Of a stretch of 64,000 bases of DNA, positions 27,708 to 38,702 are shown one piece after another. The first letter of the stretch is position 1; every line of letters begins with the position of its first letter. A program made the translations under genes and the position numbers. Origin of the DNA: Pseudoalteromonas carrageenovora IAM 12662 (GTDB taxonomy: Bacteria > Pseudomonadota > Gammaproteobacteria > Enterobacterales > Alteromonadaceae); NCBI RefSeq assembly GCF_900239935.1, contig NZ_LT965928.1:1741254-1805253 (forward strand), given 5' to 3'. The notes below the pieces were generated by a model. The model was not told the origin of the DNA. It ran no database searches and saw only the letters and a list, made by a program, of their open reading frames with translations.

Positions 27708-29030
27708 TTAAAGTACCATAGCAGCTATCCAACCAAATATAATTAGTGGGATGTTAAAGTGGATGAAGGTTGGAATAACAGAATCTCTAATATGATCGTG
27801 TTGACCATCTGCATTTAAACCAGATGTCGGGCCAAGTGTTGAATCTGATGCGGGAGAGCCAGCATCACCTAAAGCACCCGCTGTACCAACAAGGGCTGCG
27901 GTTGCCATAACTGAAAAACCAAGGTCTAAACATAAAGGTACAAACAAAGTGGCAATAATCGGCACTGTAGAAAATGAACTACCAATTCCCATTGTTATTA
28001 ATAAGCCTACTAGCAAAATAACACCTGCAGCTAATGGTTTATTGCCATCAAAAAGAGCGGCACCGCTGTGAACTAAACTTGCAACGTCGCCAGTTGCTTG
28101 CATAACAGACGCAAAGCCTTGTGCAGAAATCATAATAAAGCCTATCATGGCCATCATCGCAACGCCTTTGCTAAATACGTCGCCATTTTCTTCCCATTTC
28201 ACAACACCAAATACACTAAATATCATTACACCGACTAAGCCACCTAAAATCATTGAGCCACTTAAATTTTGTGCAATTAGTGAAGAAAGCACTGCAAATA
28301 AGCCAACTATCATTACTTTTTTAGGGTTTTCAATGTCTGAATCTTTAGTTTGCGTAGTTAAAGGCATTGCATTGTATTCGCGGCGTTTTCTATATGTAAT
28401 AAATACCGCGATGAGTAAGCCTATAAACATACCAATTGCAGGAATAATCATAGCCATTGGTACTTGTGTATTAACTATATCAAGTCCGTTATCAACCAAG
28501 TTTTTATGAAGTATTGAGTACAAGTAAATACCACCAAAACCATAAGGTAGTACCATGTAAGAGGTGGCTAATCCAAACGTTAAAATACATGCTATTGCGC
28601 GTCTATCTAATTTTAATTGATTAAAGACAACAAGTAAGGGAGGTATTAGTATAGGGATAAACGCAATATGTACTGGTACTAAGTTTTGCGAAGAAATAGC
28701 ACACCCTAAAATAATTAATAAAATAAAGTAGCTCAAAAACGTTTGGTTAGTGCTACCTTTTGCATTTACTTTATCTAATAATTTATCGGCAAGGATACGT
28801 GTCAGTCCAGATTTAGAAATAGCGACTGCAAATGCACCTAACATTGCGTAACTCAACGCAATTTCTGCACCAGCTGAAAGCCCTGAATTAAATGCATCAA
28901 CACTTTCTTTTATACCTAAACCTGCAGTTAAGCCTGCAACTAAGGCACTAATTGTCATTGCAACAATGACATTTACACGGGCCAATGATAGCCCCAGCAT
29001 TAAAATAACGCCTATAACAACAGCATTCAT
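27708..29030 (-). CDS. Na+/H+ antiporter family transporter
   Basis: This 440-residue polytopic protein has about eleven hydrophobic segments and resembles the NhaC-like/YuiF Na+/H+ antiporter family. The segment [20 protein letters not shown] near residue 390 is typical, as are [19 protein letters not shown] and [20 protein letters not shown]. It probably exchanges sodium or small organic ions for protons. It ends a tightly packed minus-strand run, eight bases after the transglutaminase gene. Confidence 0.75.
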   Translation of the reverse strand: MNAVVIGVILMLGLSLARVNVIVAMTISALVAGLTAGLGIKESVDAFNSGLSAGAEIALSYAMLGAFAVAISKSGLTRILADKLLDKVNAKGSTNQTFLSYFILLIILGCAISSQNLVPVHIAFIPILIPPLLVVFNQLKLDRRAIACILTFGLATSYMVLPYGFGGIYLYSILHKNLVDNGLDIVNTQVPMAMIIPAIGMFIGLLIAVFITYRKRREYNAMPLTTQTKDSDIENPKKVMIVGLFAVLSSLIAQNLSGSMILGGLVGVMIFSVFGVVKWEENGDVFSKGVAMMAMIGFIMISAQGFASVMQATGDVASLVHSGAALFDGNKPLAAGVILLVGLLITMGIGSSFSTVPIIATLFVPLCLDLGFSVMATAALVGTAGALGDAGSPASDSTLGPTSGLNADGQHDHIRDSVIPTFIHFNIPLIIFGWIAAMVL

Positions 29031-29038
29031 AGTTTTCT

Positions 29039-31009
29039 CTATTTGGATGTTTTAATTAATTTTATCAGATCTTTAGCCTGAGTTTTACGCTCATTAGTAA
29101 ACGATTTTTTACCATAACGTACTTGGTTAAATAACTGGCTAAATGCGCTCAGTGATTGCGCAGATTGTGGGGATTGTTCCATATACACTTGTAACTGTTG
29201 GCTTGGTGTTAAGTGCTTTGGCGTTTTTATATTTTGTTTTTGAGCCCATTTATGTATTTCGTAAAACTCTTTAACCATAGGCGCTAATTTAGTAGCACGT
29301 TTAGGTAAGTTTAAATAAACAAAATAAGCTATAAAACATATTCCGATAGTAAGTAAAACTATTAGCGGTACCAACCAAATATTACGGCTGCCAAATAACG
29401 ATTTTAAAAAATCATTTTGCTTTTGTTTATCGAAACCTAGTACCCAACTAGACCATTGATAGTCAAGGTTTTCAAGCTCTAAGCGGAGCCAGTTAATGCC
29501 AGGGAAGTTACTTAAGCTAACTAAGCCAAAATCTAAATTACTTTTAAACTCTGTATTTAGCGCTTCATTTTGCGAAAGCGACCCGTTTAAGCGTTCAGGT
29601 GCTACTACTGCTGTAGCATCAAAAACAACCCAGCCTTCACTGTGTATATATACTTCTACCCAAGCGTGTGCATCGTATTGGCGAACGGATAGGGTGCTGT
29701 TATCTAGATTTAATTCTCCGCCTAAATACCCACTTGCTAAACGTGCTGGAATACCCGCACTTCTAAAAATATACGCAGCGGCACTTGCATAATGGCCGCA
29801 AAAACCTCGTTTATTATCAAATAAAAACTGATCTATTGTGTTATCACCACTCATAGGGGTTGGCGTCAAAGTATAAGTAAATTTGTTATCTACAAAATAC
29901 TGTAATAGATGATTATAAAACTGGCGATCCGTTTGCGTATTTTGTTTTAAATCTTTAGCGAGTGAAGCCGCTTTAACATTTTTTTTATGAGCGAGGTAAG
30001 TGTAACGTTTGTTTTCAAAGTCATTAAGAGGCGTGCTTGTTAAGCCTGTACTAGTTACATCGTACTGTAAACTTTTTGCCTGATAGTTTTTTTTACGCAA
30101 TAACCCCAATGTATTTGATTCAACATTTTGCGATTCGCTACGTGAATAAAAGAGCCCATAAAGCCATTTTTGCGAAGCAGGCTCGGCTATAACAGAGTAG
30201 CTTGCAATAAATTGCTCATCAATATCATTTTTAGAGTTTGATTTTAAATTATTGTATTTTAAAAAGTCAGACGTAAGCCATGCGTTGCCATTAAATTCAT
30301 CATGTACAATTGCACGCCAATAATATGGAGCATTAGGCGCTGAGTTATTAAACGTTGCTCTGAAGACGAGCTCATCAGAGTTAGAAAGTTTTGCAATATC
30401 AAAGGGGTCAACCTGCTCAGAAAGCCCCGTTTTAGCTAATTTTGGCCCTGGTAATTGCCAAAATGCCGGCATTTTAGGTAAAAACAGTAATAAGAAGATC
30501 GCTAAAGGCAGTGCTAATAGTAGTAATTTACCACTTTGCTTAGAGGCTATTTTTAAATTATGTTTTGATTCTAATAAACCAAGTACTGCAAAATTTAAAA
30601 TGTATAAACCACTCACCGTAAGTGTGGTTAAAATACTTTGATTAAATAAATAAACGGACGAAAGCGAGAAAAACGTAAGTGTTGTAATTACGTGGTAATG
30701 TTTTTTAGTTTTAGCCTGCAGTAATTTAAATAAGCTCGAAAGCATTAACATGGCTACAAACAAAATAACAGTATCGGACATTCCAACACTAAATAACATT
30801 AATACCAATGCAGCGCCTGCAAGTATGTTTGCCAAAATAGAGTTAGGCTTAGGTTTATTGTTATATGTTAAGTAAAAGTTCCACGCACAAATAACAGCCA
30901 AAACACTTATAAAAACAACAGGTAGATGAGCAATAAAAAATATGACTAAACATGCATAAATAAAGCACATGGAGTAATTAATAACTTTTTCGTTTTTAAT
31001 TTCGTGCAC
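29039..31009 (-). CDS. TgpA-like transglutaminase membrane protein
   Basis: The 656-residue protein has an N-terminal block of membrane helices (about 1-200, DUF3488), a periplasmic transglutaminase core and a further helix near 560. The catalytic Cys is in [20 protein letters not shown], His in [11 protein letters not shown] and Asp in [11 protein letters not shown]. It belongs to the conserved MoxR-DUF58-TgpA group thought to handle envelope protein maturation; the exact substrate is unknown. Its start overlaps the DUF58 stop by one base. Confidence 0.85.
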   Translation of the reverse strand: MHEIKNEKVINYSMCFIYACLVIFFIAHLPVVFISVLAVICAWNFYLTYNNKPKPNSILANILAGAALVLMLFSVGMSDTVILFVAMLMLSSLFKLLQAKTKKHYHVITTLTFFSLSSVYLFNQSILTTLTVSGLYILNFAVLGLLESKHNLKIASKQSGKLLLLALPLAIFLLLFLPKMPAFWQLPGPKLAKTGLSEQVDPFDIAKLSNSDELVFRATFNNSAPNAPYYWRAIVHDEFNGNAWLTSDFLKYNNLKSNSKNDIDEQFIASYSVIAEPASQKWLYGLFYSRSESQNVESNTLGLLRKKNYQAKSLQYDVTSTGLTSTPLNDFENKRYTYLAHKKNVKAASLAKDLKQNTQTDRQFYNHLLQYFVDNKFTYTLTPTPMSGDNTIDQFLFDNKRGFCGHYASAAAYIFRSAGIPARLASGYLGGELNLDNSTLSVRQYDAHAWVEVYIHSEGWVVFDATAVVAPERLNGSLSQNEALNTEFKSNLDFGLVSLSNFPGINWLRLELENLDYQWSSWVLGFDKQKQNDFLKSLFGSRNIWLVPLIVLLTIGICFIAYFVYLNLPKRATKLAPMVKEFYEIHKWAQKQNIKTPKHLTPSQQLQVYMEQSPQSAQSLSAFSQLFNQVRYGKKSFTNERKTQAKDLIKLIKTSK

Positions 31010-31995
31010 TACACACCACCTTTAAATGTGCTTAATAATGCTAAGCAATGTTGCTTATGCTCAAGTCCGGTATTGGTATTAACTATTTTACCTGGGAGTT
31101 TTAACATAAAAGGCGTGTTTTGCTCACTTGCTTCGCAAACTAAAAAACATAACTGACTCAAACGCTGCTCTGTGTCGCCATTCATAAAAGTAAAATCAAA
31201 TAGGGCATTCGCTTTTTTATAATCAACGAATTCTTTTACTAAAAGTTGCTGCGTTTTAGCATAATGTTTCCACGATACTCTATGTAACCCCGTCTCTGGT
31301 AAGTGAGGCAAGAGAGATTCAAATTCGTCACTGCCAACTTCTTTAGCTATACCATTATCACTTTGCTCGTCTAACGCATTAACGTGAGCATCACTTAACA
31401 CCTTTTCAAGTGATGGATATACAAATACGTACGTTTGTAATTGAATGTAGCTCCATACACTTACTAAACCAAAAGGGTAGTTACTTGAAATTTTAATTCG
31501 TTGTATGTCGTATTTACCCCGTAAAAAATAAGGTAAAGGCAGTGATAATAGCTGAGTCTTACTACTTACCTGATCAACGTGTTGACTAGTTTGTACTGTA
31601 CCTTGGTAGGTTAAGCTTACTGATTGGCACACATTAGGGCTTTGTAGTTCAAACTTTATTTGAGGTTTTTGAGGGGAGAAACTATTAAACGTGTCTTTAA
31701 ATTTGACCGTTAAACCTTTTGCGTTGCTATAACCCATAAGTACAGCAATTATAATTACAACAAACATTAAGTAAGCCATTATCAAAATTAAATTATTTTG
31801 ATAATTAATACCCATAACAAAATTTAATACAGCTACAACTATAAAATACCAACCAAGTGATGAAGGTAATACGTAAATTGTTTTATGTTCTAGTGTAATA
31901 GTGTTTTTTAAATGCTTATTTTTTAAAAATTTATTGAATACACGAGTTTTAAATGACTTAAATAAAGAAGGGCCTTTAGCTACTTTTTTTGGCAT
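31009..31995 (-). CDS. DUF58 domain membrane protein
   Basis: The 328-residue protein has two membrane helices near residues 45-90 and a C-terminal DUF58/vWA-like domain; HLPETGLHRVSWKHYAKTQQ followed by LLVKEFVD is the DUF58 hallmark (usually R-x-I-x-W-x-x-S-A). It works with the MoxR ATPase encoded five bases upstream. Confidence 0.85.
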   Translation of the reverse strand: MPKKVAKGPSLFKSFKTRVFNKFLKNKHLKNTITLEHKTIYVLPSSLGWYFIVVAVLNFVMGINYQNNLILIMAYLMFVVIIIAVLMGYSNAKGLTVKFKDTFNSFSPQKPQIKFELQSPNVCQSVSLTYQGTVQTSQHVDQVSSKTQLLSLPLPYFLRGKYDIQRIKISSNYPFGLVSVWSYIQLQTYVFVYPSLEKVLSDAHVNALDEQSDNGIAKEVGSDEFESLLPHLPETGLHRVSWKHYAKTQQLLVKEFVDYKKANALFDFTFMNGDTEQRLSQLCFLVCEASEQNTPFMLKLPGKIVNTNTGLEHKQHCLALLSTFKGGV

Positions 31996-32000
31996 AAAGC

Positions 32001-32912
32001 TTATACCGGAACCAAAACAGCATTTAATATACTATTTACTTGCTCATCCCCAGATTCATTATGTAAACCTAAGCGGTGCTGACACACACTTGCAAAAATA
32101 GCTTGTAAATCTTCAGGCATTACAAAGTCACGTCCGTCAATATAAGCCCAGGCTTTTGCTGCTTTAGCTAGTGCCATACTGGCACGAGGCGATAAAGACG
32201 CTGCAAATGCATTACTGTTTCGTGTGTAATTAACCAGTTCAATTATGTAGTCAACCACAGGGCTACTTAGTGTTATGTCGCTTATTTGTGCTTGAATTTG
32301 TGCTAATTCTTGCTGGTTAATCCGCTGCGGTAGCTGGCTATAATCGCGCTTTTGCATATTTAAAATAAGACGCTTTTCAGCTTCTTTAGGAGGAAAACCT
32401 AAACTAATACGCATTAAAAAACGGTCGAGTTGAGACTCTGGTAGAGGGTAAGTTCCTGACTGATAAAGAGGGTTTTGTGTGGCAATGACAAAGAATGGAT
32501 CGGGTAGGGAATATTTTTTGCCATCAACGGTTACTTGTTGCTCTTCCATTGCCTCAAGTAAAGCGCTTTGTGTTTTAGGGCCCGCGCGGTTAATTTCATC
32601 GGCTAAAACTACCTGGCTAAAAATAGGGCCTTTATGAAACGTAAAACTGTGTTCGCTGGCGTTAAAAACATTAGTACCAATAATATCGGCTGGTAATAGA
32701 TCACTCGTAAACTGAACCCGCTGATAGGTTAACCCTAAAACAGCCGACAGCGCATGCGAAAGCGTTGTTTTACCCATACCAGGCAAATCTTCAATTAGTA
32801 AATGCCCTTGACTAAATAAGCAGGTAAGAGCCAGCTTTATTTGCTGCTTTTTTCCAAAAATAACACTCGACAGATCGTCGATTATCGCTGTAACAGTACT
32901 TTGCATGCTCAC
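32001..32912 (-). CDS. MoxR-family AAA+ ATPase
   Basis: The 303-residue protein shows Walker A in LIEDLPGMGKTTLSHAL, Walker B in VVLADEINRAGPKTQSALLE and sensor I in FFVIATQNP, all typical of MoxR chaperone-like ATPases. It is the first of the MoxR-DUF58-TgpA set and follows a response regulator gene by six bases. Confidence 0.92.
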   Translation of the reverse strand: MSMQSTVTAIIDDLSSVIFGKKQQIKLALTCLFSQGHLLIEDLPGMGKTTLSHALSAVLGLTYQRVQFTSDLLPADIIGTNVFNASEHSFTFHKGPIFSQVVLADEINRAGPKTQSALLEAMEEQQVTVDGKKYSLPDPFFVIATQNPLYQSGTYPLPESQLDRFLMRISLGFPPKEAEKRLILNMQKRDYSQLPQRINQQELAQIQAQISDITLSSPVVDYIIELVNYTRNSNAFAASLSPRASMALAKAAKAWAYIDGRDFVMPEDLQAIFASVCQHRLGLHNESGDEQVNSILNAVLVPV

Positions 32913-32918
32913 CTTATT

Positions 32919-33302
32919 TTATTCTATTAATTCAAGACGCTTCATTACCGTATCTACTTTTTTTGCATTAAATGGTTTTGCAATAAAGCCTTTAGCGCCA
33001 AGTTCCCATGTGTTTTGTACATTTTCGAGATTATTATGACCTGAACACATAACAACGTGAGTGTGTGGGTAGGTAGTATTAATGTAATCTAAAATATCGG
33101 TGCCATCAGAGTCAGGAAGGTCGACATCTACAAATATAACGCTTGGGGATTTTTTATCCATAACAGGTTTAGCAGAGCTAAAATCTGCACTTTCTAAAAT
33201 ATCTTCAAAGCCTAACTCGGTTAATATTTGATTTAAATAATCACGAATTTCCTTAACATCATCAATAATGAGGATAGGCTCTAACGGGCGAACAAATTCC
33301 AT
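32919..33302 (-). CDS. Stand-alone response regulator receiver protein
   Basis: A 127-residue CheY-like receiver domain with no output domain. Acidic residues lie in ILIIDDVKE, the phosphoacceptor Asp in VIFVDVDLPDSDGTD, and Lys in FIAKPFN. No histidine kinase gene is near. It heads a five-gene minus-strand run that continues with MoxR, DUF58, TgpA-like and antiporter genes at spacings of eight bases or fewer, so it may be co-expressed with them. Confidence 0.85.
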   Translation of the reverse strand: MEFVRPLEPILIIDDVKEIRDYLNQILTELGFEDILESADFSSAKPVMDKKSPSVIFVDVDLPDSDGTDILDYINTTYPHTHVVMCSGHNNLENVQNTWELGAKGFIAKPFNAKKVDTVMKRLELIE

Positions 33303-34077
33303 ATGTTATTACTTCTAATTTAAATACATCTAAAGTTACTCAATACTAAGCTAAGCCCCCCATAAGCTCAAGAACACATCAATAAATAACTAGATTATTT
33401 GTGCGCCAATACTTACTAGGGCGTATTGAACTTCGTGGATTGAAATTTGTTCAATCTAAGGAAGATTAAATCGCGATGCGAGTTTTGTAACCTAGTGGGC
33501 TTGGTAACTGCTCTGCGTTACTCTACTGGCTTATACCCATGTAAGAATAAGTAAAAACCAATCAACAAAGAGTTAATTGTTCCTATAAAAAACCTAAATG
33601 GCAGCGCATGCTTGGTATTTATGTTGCGTTATTGCCTATTCATGGGGAATAACCACGCTACATAGGCTCTGCCTTGCCTAAAAACCAATCAGTTTGCTGT
33701 AAGTTCGCCCACTAAAGATCAACACACCTTGATGCCTAACATGTTAACTCTTTTTTATTTTGCAACAGAAGTAACAAAAAGGGCTAATCAAACAATTTTA
33801 TCTACGTTAATACAAGACCTTAGATATATATATAAAATTAATAATCTTTTAAATATATCCTCAACTACTTGAAAATTAATGTTTTAAATTATTATTCACG
33901 CACATTGTAAATTCTTTGTAATAAATATTCGTTGACGTAACATTATCTATTTGTGATTATGCTCATCAGTTGAGCTAATGCTCATTAAGCTTTAATTGCC
34001 TACACAGCAATTGTTTGTAAGGCTTTGATAGGTTCAACACGCTGAATAAACACAACACACTATAAAGAGAGTTTAAA
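33303..34077. other. Long intergenic region before the polyol operon
   Basis: These 775 bp hold no gene. The right third carries the candidate porin promoter at 33932-33985. The left part contains a small inverted repeat GATTGAA (33438-33444) and TTCAATC (33450-33456) in otherwise featureless DNA that might be a decayed short repeat element, but I cannot identify it. Confidence 0.6.
33932..33985 (+). promoter_or_regulatory. Candidate promoter and operator of the polyol operon
   Basis: TTGACG (33932-33937) and GATTAT (33955-33960) are spaced by 17 bp. Overlapping and following the -10 are two copies of ATGCTCAT (33959-33966 and 33978-33985), and GCTCA and TGAGC form an inverted repeat between them. 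Repeats at the start point look like an operator, possibly for the SorC-type regulator encoded at 39920. This is pattern-based inference. Confidence 0.4.
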
Positions 34078-35409
34078 ATGTTAAATAATAAAAAAACTAA
34101 ATTTGCAGTTAGTTTAATTGCAGCTGCTATGGCAGCATCTACTCCTGCTCAAGCAGAAGTTTCAGATTACTTAGATCGACTTGAAGTTAACTTTCTTGCA
34201 ATGCAAAACTTCCAGTCGATTCAAGCAAAAGACGGTGCTTTTCGCCCTGAAGATGAAGAACAATCGTCTGGTTTTGGCCGCATACGCGCTAACTTAATGC
34301 TTAAATTTCATATCAACGAATTTATTACTGCAGATATAGACATCGCTGAAGAGCCAAATGACTTTGGTGGTGGTGATCGGGATTTTTCATTTCATAACGA
34401 TTACGCGGGTGTCGAGTTTGACCTATTAGGTTTAACTGATAATTTACGAGAAAATGAAAACCTTACACTTCGTTTAGGTAACATTGGCGGATCACCTTTT
34501 CAGTTTAAAGGTTTCCAAGATGGCGCTGATAACCAAGCCAATGCACTTATTGGTAATGGGATGACCGATTACGCAACTGCAGAAAACGGTGCACAACTTA
34601 GTTACACTAAAAGCTATGATAGTGGCTTGATCCGCTCTTACAATGTAACCGGTCACATTACTACATCAAGCTTTGGCGAAGCATTTCAAGAAGACAGAGG
34701 ATACAATTACCGCCTTCAAGGTACTTTAGAATTTGAAGGTGGTTTTAAAGCTGGCCTTAACTATTTACAAGCAAATCAAGGCGACCAATTACGCTTTGAA
34801 AATGGTGTAGCTAGCCTAGATGGCGTTACTACAACAAACTACCGTTTTGGTGATGGTGAAAACTATAACTTCTCTGCTTCACCATCAAGTGAGCGTGATA
34901 CACACGTAGGTGTAATGCCAGGTCTTGATCAAACAACAATTCAATTAAACCTAGCGTACCAACCAACTTCACAAACAAGTGTTATTTTAATGCTTGGTAA
35001 ATCATCAGACGATTTTACTTTTGCTGATTCAGCAGGTAATGCAGTTGCGGGTATTACTTACTTTGGTAATTCAAATGGCGTAGCTGATGCAAACGGCACA
35101 ACTTACGATTCTAATAGCGTAATTGAGGGCGAAAGCTCAGTACAATACTATGTTGTAGAAGCACAACAATACATCATTCCTGAAAAACTATACGTAGCAG
35201 CACGTTACGCAGAAGCAGAAAACACTTCAGATCTTATCTCTCAAGACGACAATACGGTTGAGCGTTTACAAGTAGCCGCCGGTTACTGGTTTAACGATAG
35301 CACACTTCTAAAAGTTGAATATGTAAACCAGGAAGAAGGTGCTAACTCAGGTGGCCAAATTGGTACAGGTTTTGACGGATTCACCTCAGAAATCTCAGTT
35401 AAATTTTAA
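34078..35409 (+). CDS. Outer-membrane porin of the polyol uptake operon
   Basis: The 443-residue protein has a signal peptide ending ASTPAQAEV and a beta-rich body closing with FTSEISVKF, with terminal Phe. It looks like a carbohydrate-type porin without periplasmic coiled coil. Its position directly before the polyol ABC transporter genes suggests that it admits the same solute through the outer membrane. Hairpins at 35418-35432 and 35445-35470 separate it from the binding-protein gene and may reduce read-through. Confidence 0.7.
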   Translation: MLNNKKTKFAVSLIAAAMAASTPAQAEVSDYLDRLEVNFLAMQNFQSIQAKDGAFRPEDEEQSSGFGRIRANLMLKFHINEFITADIDIAEEPNDFGGGDRDFSFHNDYAGVEFDLLGLTDNLRENENLTLRLGNIGGSPFQFKGFQDGADNQANALIGNGMTDYATAENGAQLSYTKSYDSGLIRSYNVTGHITTSSFGEAFQEDRGYNYRLQGTLEFEGGFKAGLNYLQANQGDQLRFENGVASLDGVTTTNYRFGDGENYNFSASPSSERDTHVGVMPGLDQTTIQLNLAYQPTSQTSVILMLGKSSDDFTFADSAGNAVAGITYFGNSNGVADANGTTYDSNSVIEGESSVQYYVVEAQQYIIPEKLYVAARYAEAENTSDLISQDDNTVERLQVAAGYWFNDSTLLKVEYVNQEEGANSGGQIGTGFDGFTSEISVKF

Positions 35410-35444
35410 ATAAGTAGCAAGTATTAGCTTGCTTAAAAATGCAG

Positions 35445-35470
35445 TATTCACATTTTTCATAGTGTGAATA
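35445..35470 (+). terminator. Hairpin between porin and binding-protein genes
   Basis: Arms TATTCACA (35445-35452) and TGTGAATA (35463-35470) flank a ten-base loop. No T-run follows, so it may be an attenuating or mRNA-stabilising stem rather than a full terminator. Confidence 0.45.
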
Positions 35471-35538
35471 TTGGCTATCGCTTTATTTTCTAAGGCGTTT
35501 AACACTTAAACTATTTAAGCGTCTTATTTAACAAATTT

Positions 35539-36861
35539 ATGAGGGTTACCCTGATGAAAACTAAACTATTAATGCTAGCATGCGGTGTTATGGCTATGAG
35601 TAATGCTGTAGCAAAAGAAACCATTACCATCGCAACTGTAAATAATGGTGACATGATCACCATGAAAGAGTTAAGTAATAACTTTGAACAAAAATACCCA
35701 GACATCTCATTAAAGTGGGTAACACTTGAAGAGAATATTTTGCGCCAACGTGTAACTACTGATGTAGCGACAAAAGGCGGTCAATATGATGTGATGACAA
35801 TTGGTACTTATGAAGTGCCAATTTGGGGCAAGCAAAACTGGCTAACCGAGCTTAACGACTTAGGCGAAAACTACGATGTAGACGATTTACTGCCTGCTAT
35901 TCGTAGTGGCTTAACCATAGATAACAAATTATACGCTGCACCATTTTACGGTGAAAGCTCTATGGTTATGTACCGTACTGATCTGATGGAAAAAGCGGGT
36001 CTTGAAATGCCAAAAGCGCCGACCTGGAGCTTTATTCAAAAAGCGGCAAAAGCTATGACCAATAAAGAAGACGGAGTATACGGTCTTTGTTTACGCGGTA
36101 AAGCAGGTTGGGGCGAAAATGTTGCATTAATTACCTCAATGGCTAATTCATTTGGCGCACGTTGGTTTGATGAAAACTGGAAACCACAATTTAATACACC
36201 ACAGTGGAAAGAAACACTTCAATACTACGTAGATGTAATGAAAGAGTCGGGTCCTGCTGGATCTTCAGCTAATGGTTTTAACGAAAATTTAGCGTTATTT
36301 CAAACCGGTAAATGTGGTATTTGGATTGATGCAACCGTAGCTGGCGCATTTGTTACGAACAAAAAAGACTCAGAAGTTGCCGATAAAGTTGGCTTTGCGC
36401 TCGCACCCGACAACGGCTTAGGTAAACGTGGTAACTGGTTATGGTCGTGGACCCTTGCTATTCCATCGAGCAGTAAAAAATCAGATGCTGCTATGAAATT
36501 TATTAGCTGGGCAACCTCTAAAGAATACAGCCAACTTGTGGCCGACAACAAAGGTTGGGCAAAAGTACCACCCGGTACGCGTGCTTCACTTTACGAAAAC
36601 GAGCAATACATGAGTGCTGCCCCATTTGCACAAATTACGCTTGATTCAATTAATTCAGCCGACCCTAAAAACCCTACAGTTAAACCGGTACCTTATGTAG
36701 GTATTCAGTTTGTGGCCATTCCTGAATTCCAGGGAATTGGTACCGCAGTTGGGCAGCAATTTTCAGCCGCACTTACGGGGCAAATGACCGTTGAGCAAGC
36801 GCTTAATGCATCTCAACGCCTTGTTGAGCGCACAATGCGAAAAGCGCGCTACCCAAAATAA
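35539..36861 (+). CDS. smoE: Polyol (sorbitol/mannitol) ABC transporter, periplasmic binding protein
   Basis: The start used by the reading frame is ATG at 35539; the ATG at 35554 (KTKLLMLACG) gives a better signal peptide ending AVAKE. The mature part matches SmoE/MtlE polyol-binding proteins closely: TITIATVNNGDMITMKEL, TLEENILRQRVTTDVATKGG and YDVMTIGTYEVPIWGKQNW are nearly invariant in that group. It captures sorbitol, mannitol or a related alditol in the periplasm for the permease pair encoded next. Confidence 0.88.
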   Translation: MRVTLMKTKLLMLACGVMAMSNAVAKETITIATVNNGDMITMKELSNNFEQKYPDISLKWVTLEENILRQRVTTDVATKGGQYDVMTIGTYEVPIWGKQNWLTELNDLGENYDVDDLLPAIRSGLTIDNKLYAAPFYGESSMVMYRTDLMEKAGLEMPKAPTWSFIQKAAKAMTNKEDGVYGLCLRGKAGWGENVALITSMANSFGARWFDENWKPQFNTPQWKETLQYYVDVMKESGPAGSSANGFNENLALFQTGKCGIWIDATVAGAFVTNKKDSEVADKVGFALAPDNGLGKRGNWLWSWTLAIPSSSKKSDAAMKFISWATSKEYSQLVADNKGWAKVPPGTRASLYENEQYMSAAPFAQITLDSINSADPKNPTVKPVPYVGIQFVAIPEFQGIGTAVGQQFSAALTGQMTVEQALNASQRLVERTMRKARYPK

Positions 36862-36985
36862 TTAAGTAGGTGGGTAAGCTCCTAACTTACCCCATATTTT
36901 TCGTCAGCATTTACTATGTTATTTGGTAAGCCCCACATTGGGTATTTACTAGGGTTAATGCTGACTTTTTAAAGGTCACCACACT

Positions 36986-37858
36986 ATGGCAACGACACAG
37001 TCACGTACGCTTGCACGCATGATGCTATTTCCTAGCGTAATTTTATTACTCGGTTGGATGATAGTACCGCTGTGCATGACATTGTATTTCTCATTTGTAG
37101 ATTACAACTTACTCATTCCTGGAGAGCGTGAATTTGTAGGGTTTTTAAACTACGAATTCTTTTTAACTGATCCGGCTTTTTTTGAGTCATTTTTTAACAC
37201 CCTTTACTTAGTAACTGGTGTATTAGCTATCACTATTTGTGGTGGTATAGGTTTAGCTGTTCTCCTCGACCAAGCGATATGGGGGCGAAACTATGTTCGA
37301 ATTATGGTTCTCGCCCCATTTTTTGTAATGCCAACTGTATCGGCATTGGTATGGAAGAACATGTTAATGAACCCTGTTAATGGTTTATTTGCTCACTTTG
37401 CCCTTTGGCTTGGCTTAGATCCAATTGATTTTTTTGCACAAATGCCTTTGTTTTCAATAATTATTATTGTGTCTTGGCAGTGGCTTCCATTTGCAGCGCT
37501 TATTTTACTTACTGCTATTCAGTCGTTAGATCGCGAACAGCTAGAAGCCGCAGACTTAGACGGTGCAGGGCCTTTTAGTAAGTTTTTTTACATTGTTTTA
37601 CCGCACTTATCACGTGCAGTTACCGCTGTAATATTAATTGAAACAATATTTTTACTGTCTATTTTTGCCGAAATATTAGTAACAACAAGTGGTGGCCCAG
37701 GTTACGCCTCTACCAATATTACTTACTTAATTTATACCCAATCGCTATTACAGTTTGATGTTGGCGGCGGATCAGCAGGGGGCATAGTGGCAGTTATTAT
37801 TGCCAACATAGTAGCCATATTTTTAATGCGCCTTATTGGCAAAAACTTGGAGGGTTGA
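36986..37858 (+). CDS. smoF: Polyol ABC transporter permease (MalF type)
   Basis: A 290-residue permease with six membrane segments and the ABC-contact loop EAADLDGAGPFSKFFYIVLP (EAA motif). It matches SmoF-like permeases that pair with SmoG. It ends three bases before the next permease gene. Confidence 0.88.
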   Translation: MATTQSRTLARMMLFPSVILLLGWMIVPLCMTLYFSFVDYNLLIPGEREFVGFLNYEFFLTDPAFFESFFNTLYLVTGVLAITICGGIGLAVLLDQAIWGRNYVRIMVLAPFFVMPTVSALVWKNMLMNPVNGLFAHFALWLGLDPIDFFAQMPLFSIIIIVSWQWLPFAALILLTAIQSLDREQLEAADLDGAGPFSKFFYIVLPHLSRAVTAVILIETIFLLSIFAEILVTTSGGPGYASTNITYLIYTQSLLQFDVGGGSAGGIVAVIIANIVAIFLMRLIGKNLEG

Positions 37859-37861
37859 TTC

Positions 37862-38692
37862 ATGGCTATTACATCAACTAAAAAATCAAAAATAATTTAT
37901 ACCCTTGCCGCGTGGACAATTAGCGGGATGATATTTTTCCCAATTTTATGGACGCTAATCACAAGCTTTAAAACAGAAGCTGAAGCTATATCAGCAACCC
38001 CTGCGTTATTTGCATTCGATTGGACGCTTGAAAACTATAAAGATGTATTAGCACGTTCGCCTTATTTTGATCACTTTTGGAACTCGGTTGTAATTTCACT
38101 TGGTTCAAGTTTATTAGGGCTAATGATTGCCGTACCTGCAGCATGGTCAATGGCATTTGTGCAAACTAAAAAAACTAAAAACCTTCTAATGTGGATGCTT
38201 TCTACAAAAATGTTACCACCTGTTGGGGTGTTAATTCCGATTTACTTATTATTCAGAGACTTTGCACTACTTGATACAAAGCTCGGCTTAGTCATTGTAA
38301 TGACATTAATTAACTTACCAATAATGGTGTGGATGTTATACACCTATTTTAGAGAGATCCCAGGGGAGATTTTAGAAGCATCACGCATGGATGGCGCAAC
38401 AATTGGTGAAGAAATATTTCATGTTTTACTCCCAATTGCCTTACCAGGTATTGCCTCAACATTACTATTAAACGTAATTTTGGCATGGAATGAAGCATTT
38501 TGGACACTTATATTAACCGCTGCAAATGCCGCACCGTTAACGGCATTTATTGCCAGTTACTCAAGCCCTGAAGGGTTATTTTACGCCAAATTATCGGCAG
38601 CTTCTGCCATGGCCATTGTGCCAATATTAATTCTTGGTTGGTTTAGTCAAAAACAATTAGTGCGCGGCTTAAGCTTTGGCGCAGTAAAGTAG
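37862..38692 (+). CDS. smoG: Polyol ABC transporter permease (MalG type)
   Basis: A 276-residue permease with six membrane segments and the EAA loop [20 protein letters not shown]. Its start follows the first permease almost directly and its stop is ten bases before the ATPase gene, in keeping with one polycistronic message. Confidence 0.88.
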   Translation: MAITSTKKSKIIYTLAAWTISGMIFFPILWTLITSFKTEAEAISATPALFAFDWTLENYKDVLARSPYFDHFWNSVVISLGSSLLGLMIAVPAAWSMAFVQTKKTKNLLMWMLSTKMLPPVGVLIPIYLLFRDFALLDTKLGLVIVMTLINLPIMVWMLYTYFREIPGEILEASRMDGATIGEEIFHVLLPIALPGIASTLLLNVILAWNEAFWTLILTAANAAPLTAFIASYSSPEGLFYAKLSAASAMAIVPILILGWFSQKQLVRGLSFGAVK

Positions 38693-38702
38693 GAGAACAC
38701 AC

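Noticed and set aside
28147..28509. Plus-strand frame of 120 codons within the antiporter gene
   Set aside because: Antisense shadow of a membrane protein gene; composition reflects the complementary hydrophobic codons.
33944..33966. Possible CRP site TGTGATTATGCTCATC
   Set aside because: Only the left half matches TGTGA-N6-TCACA well; the right half is poor, so it is not called.
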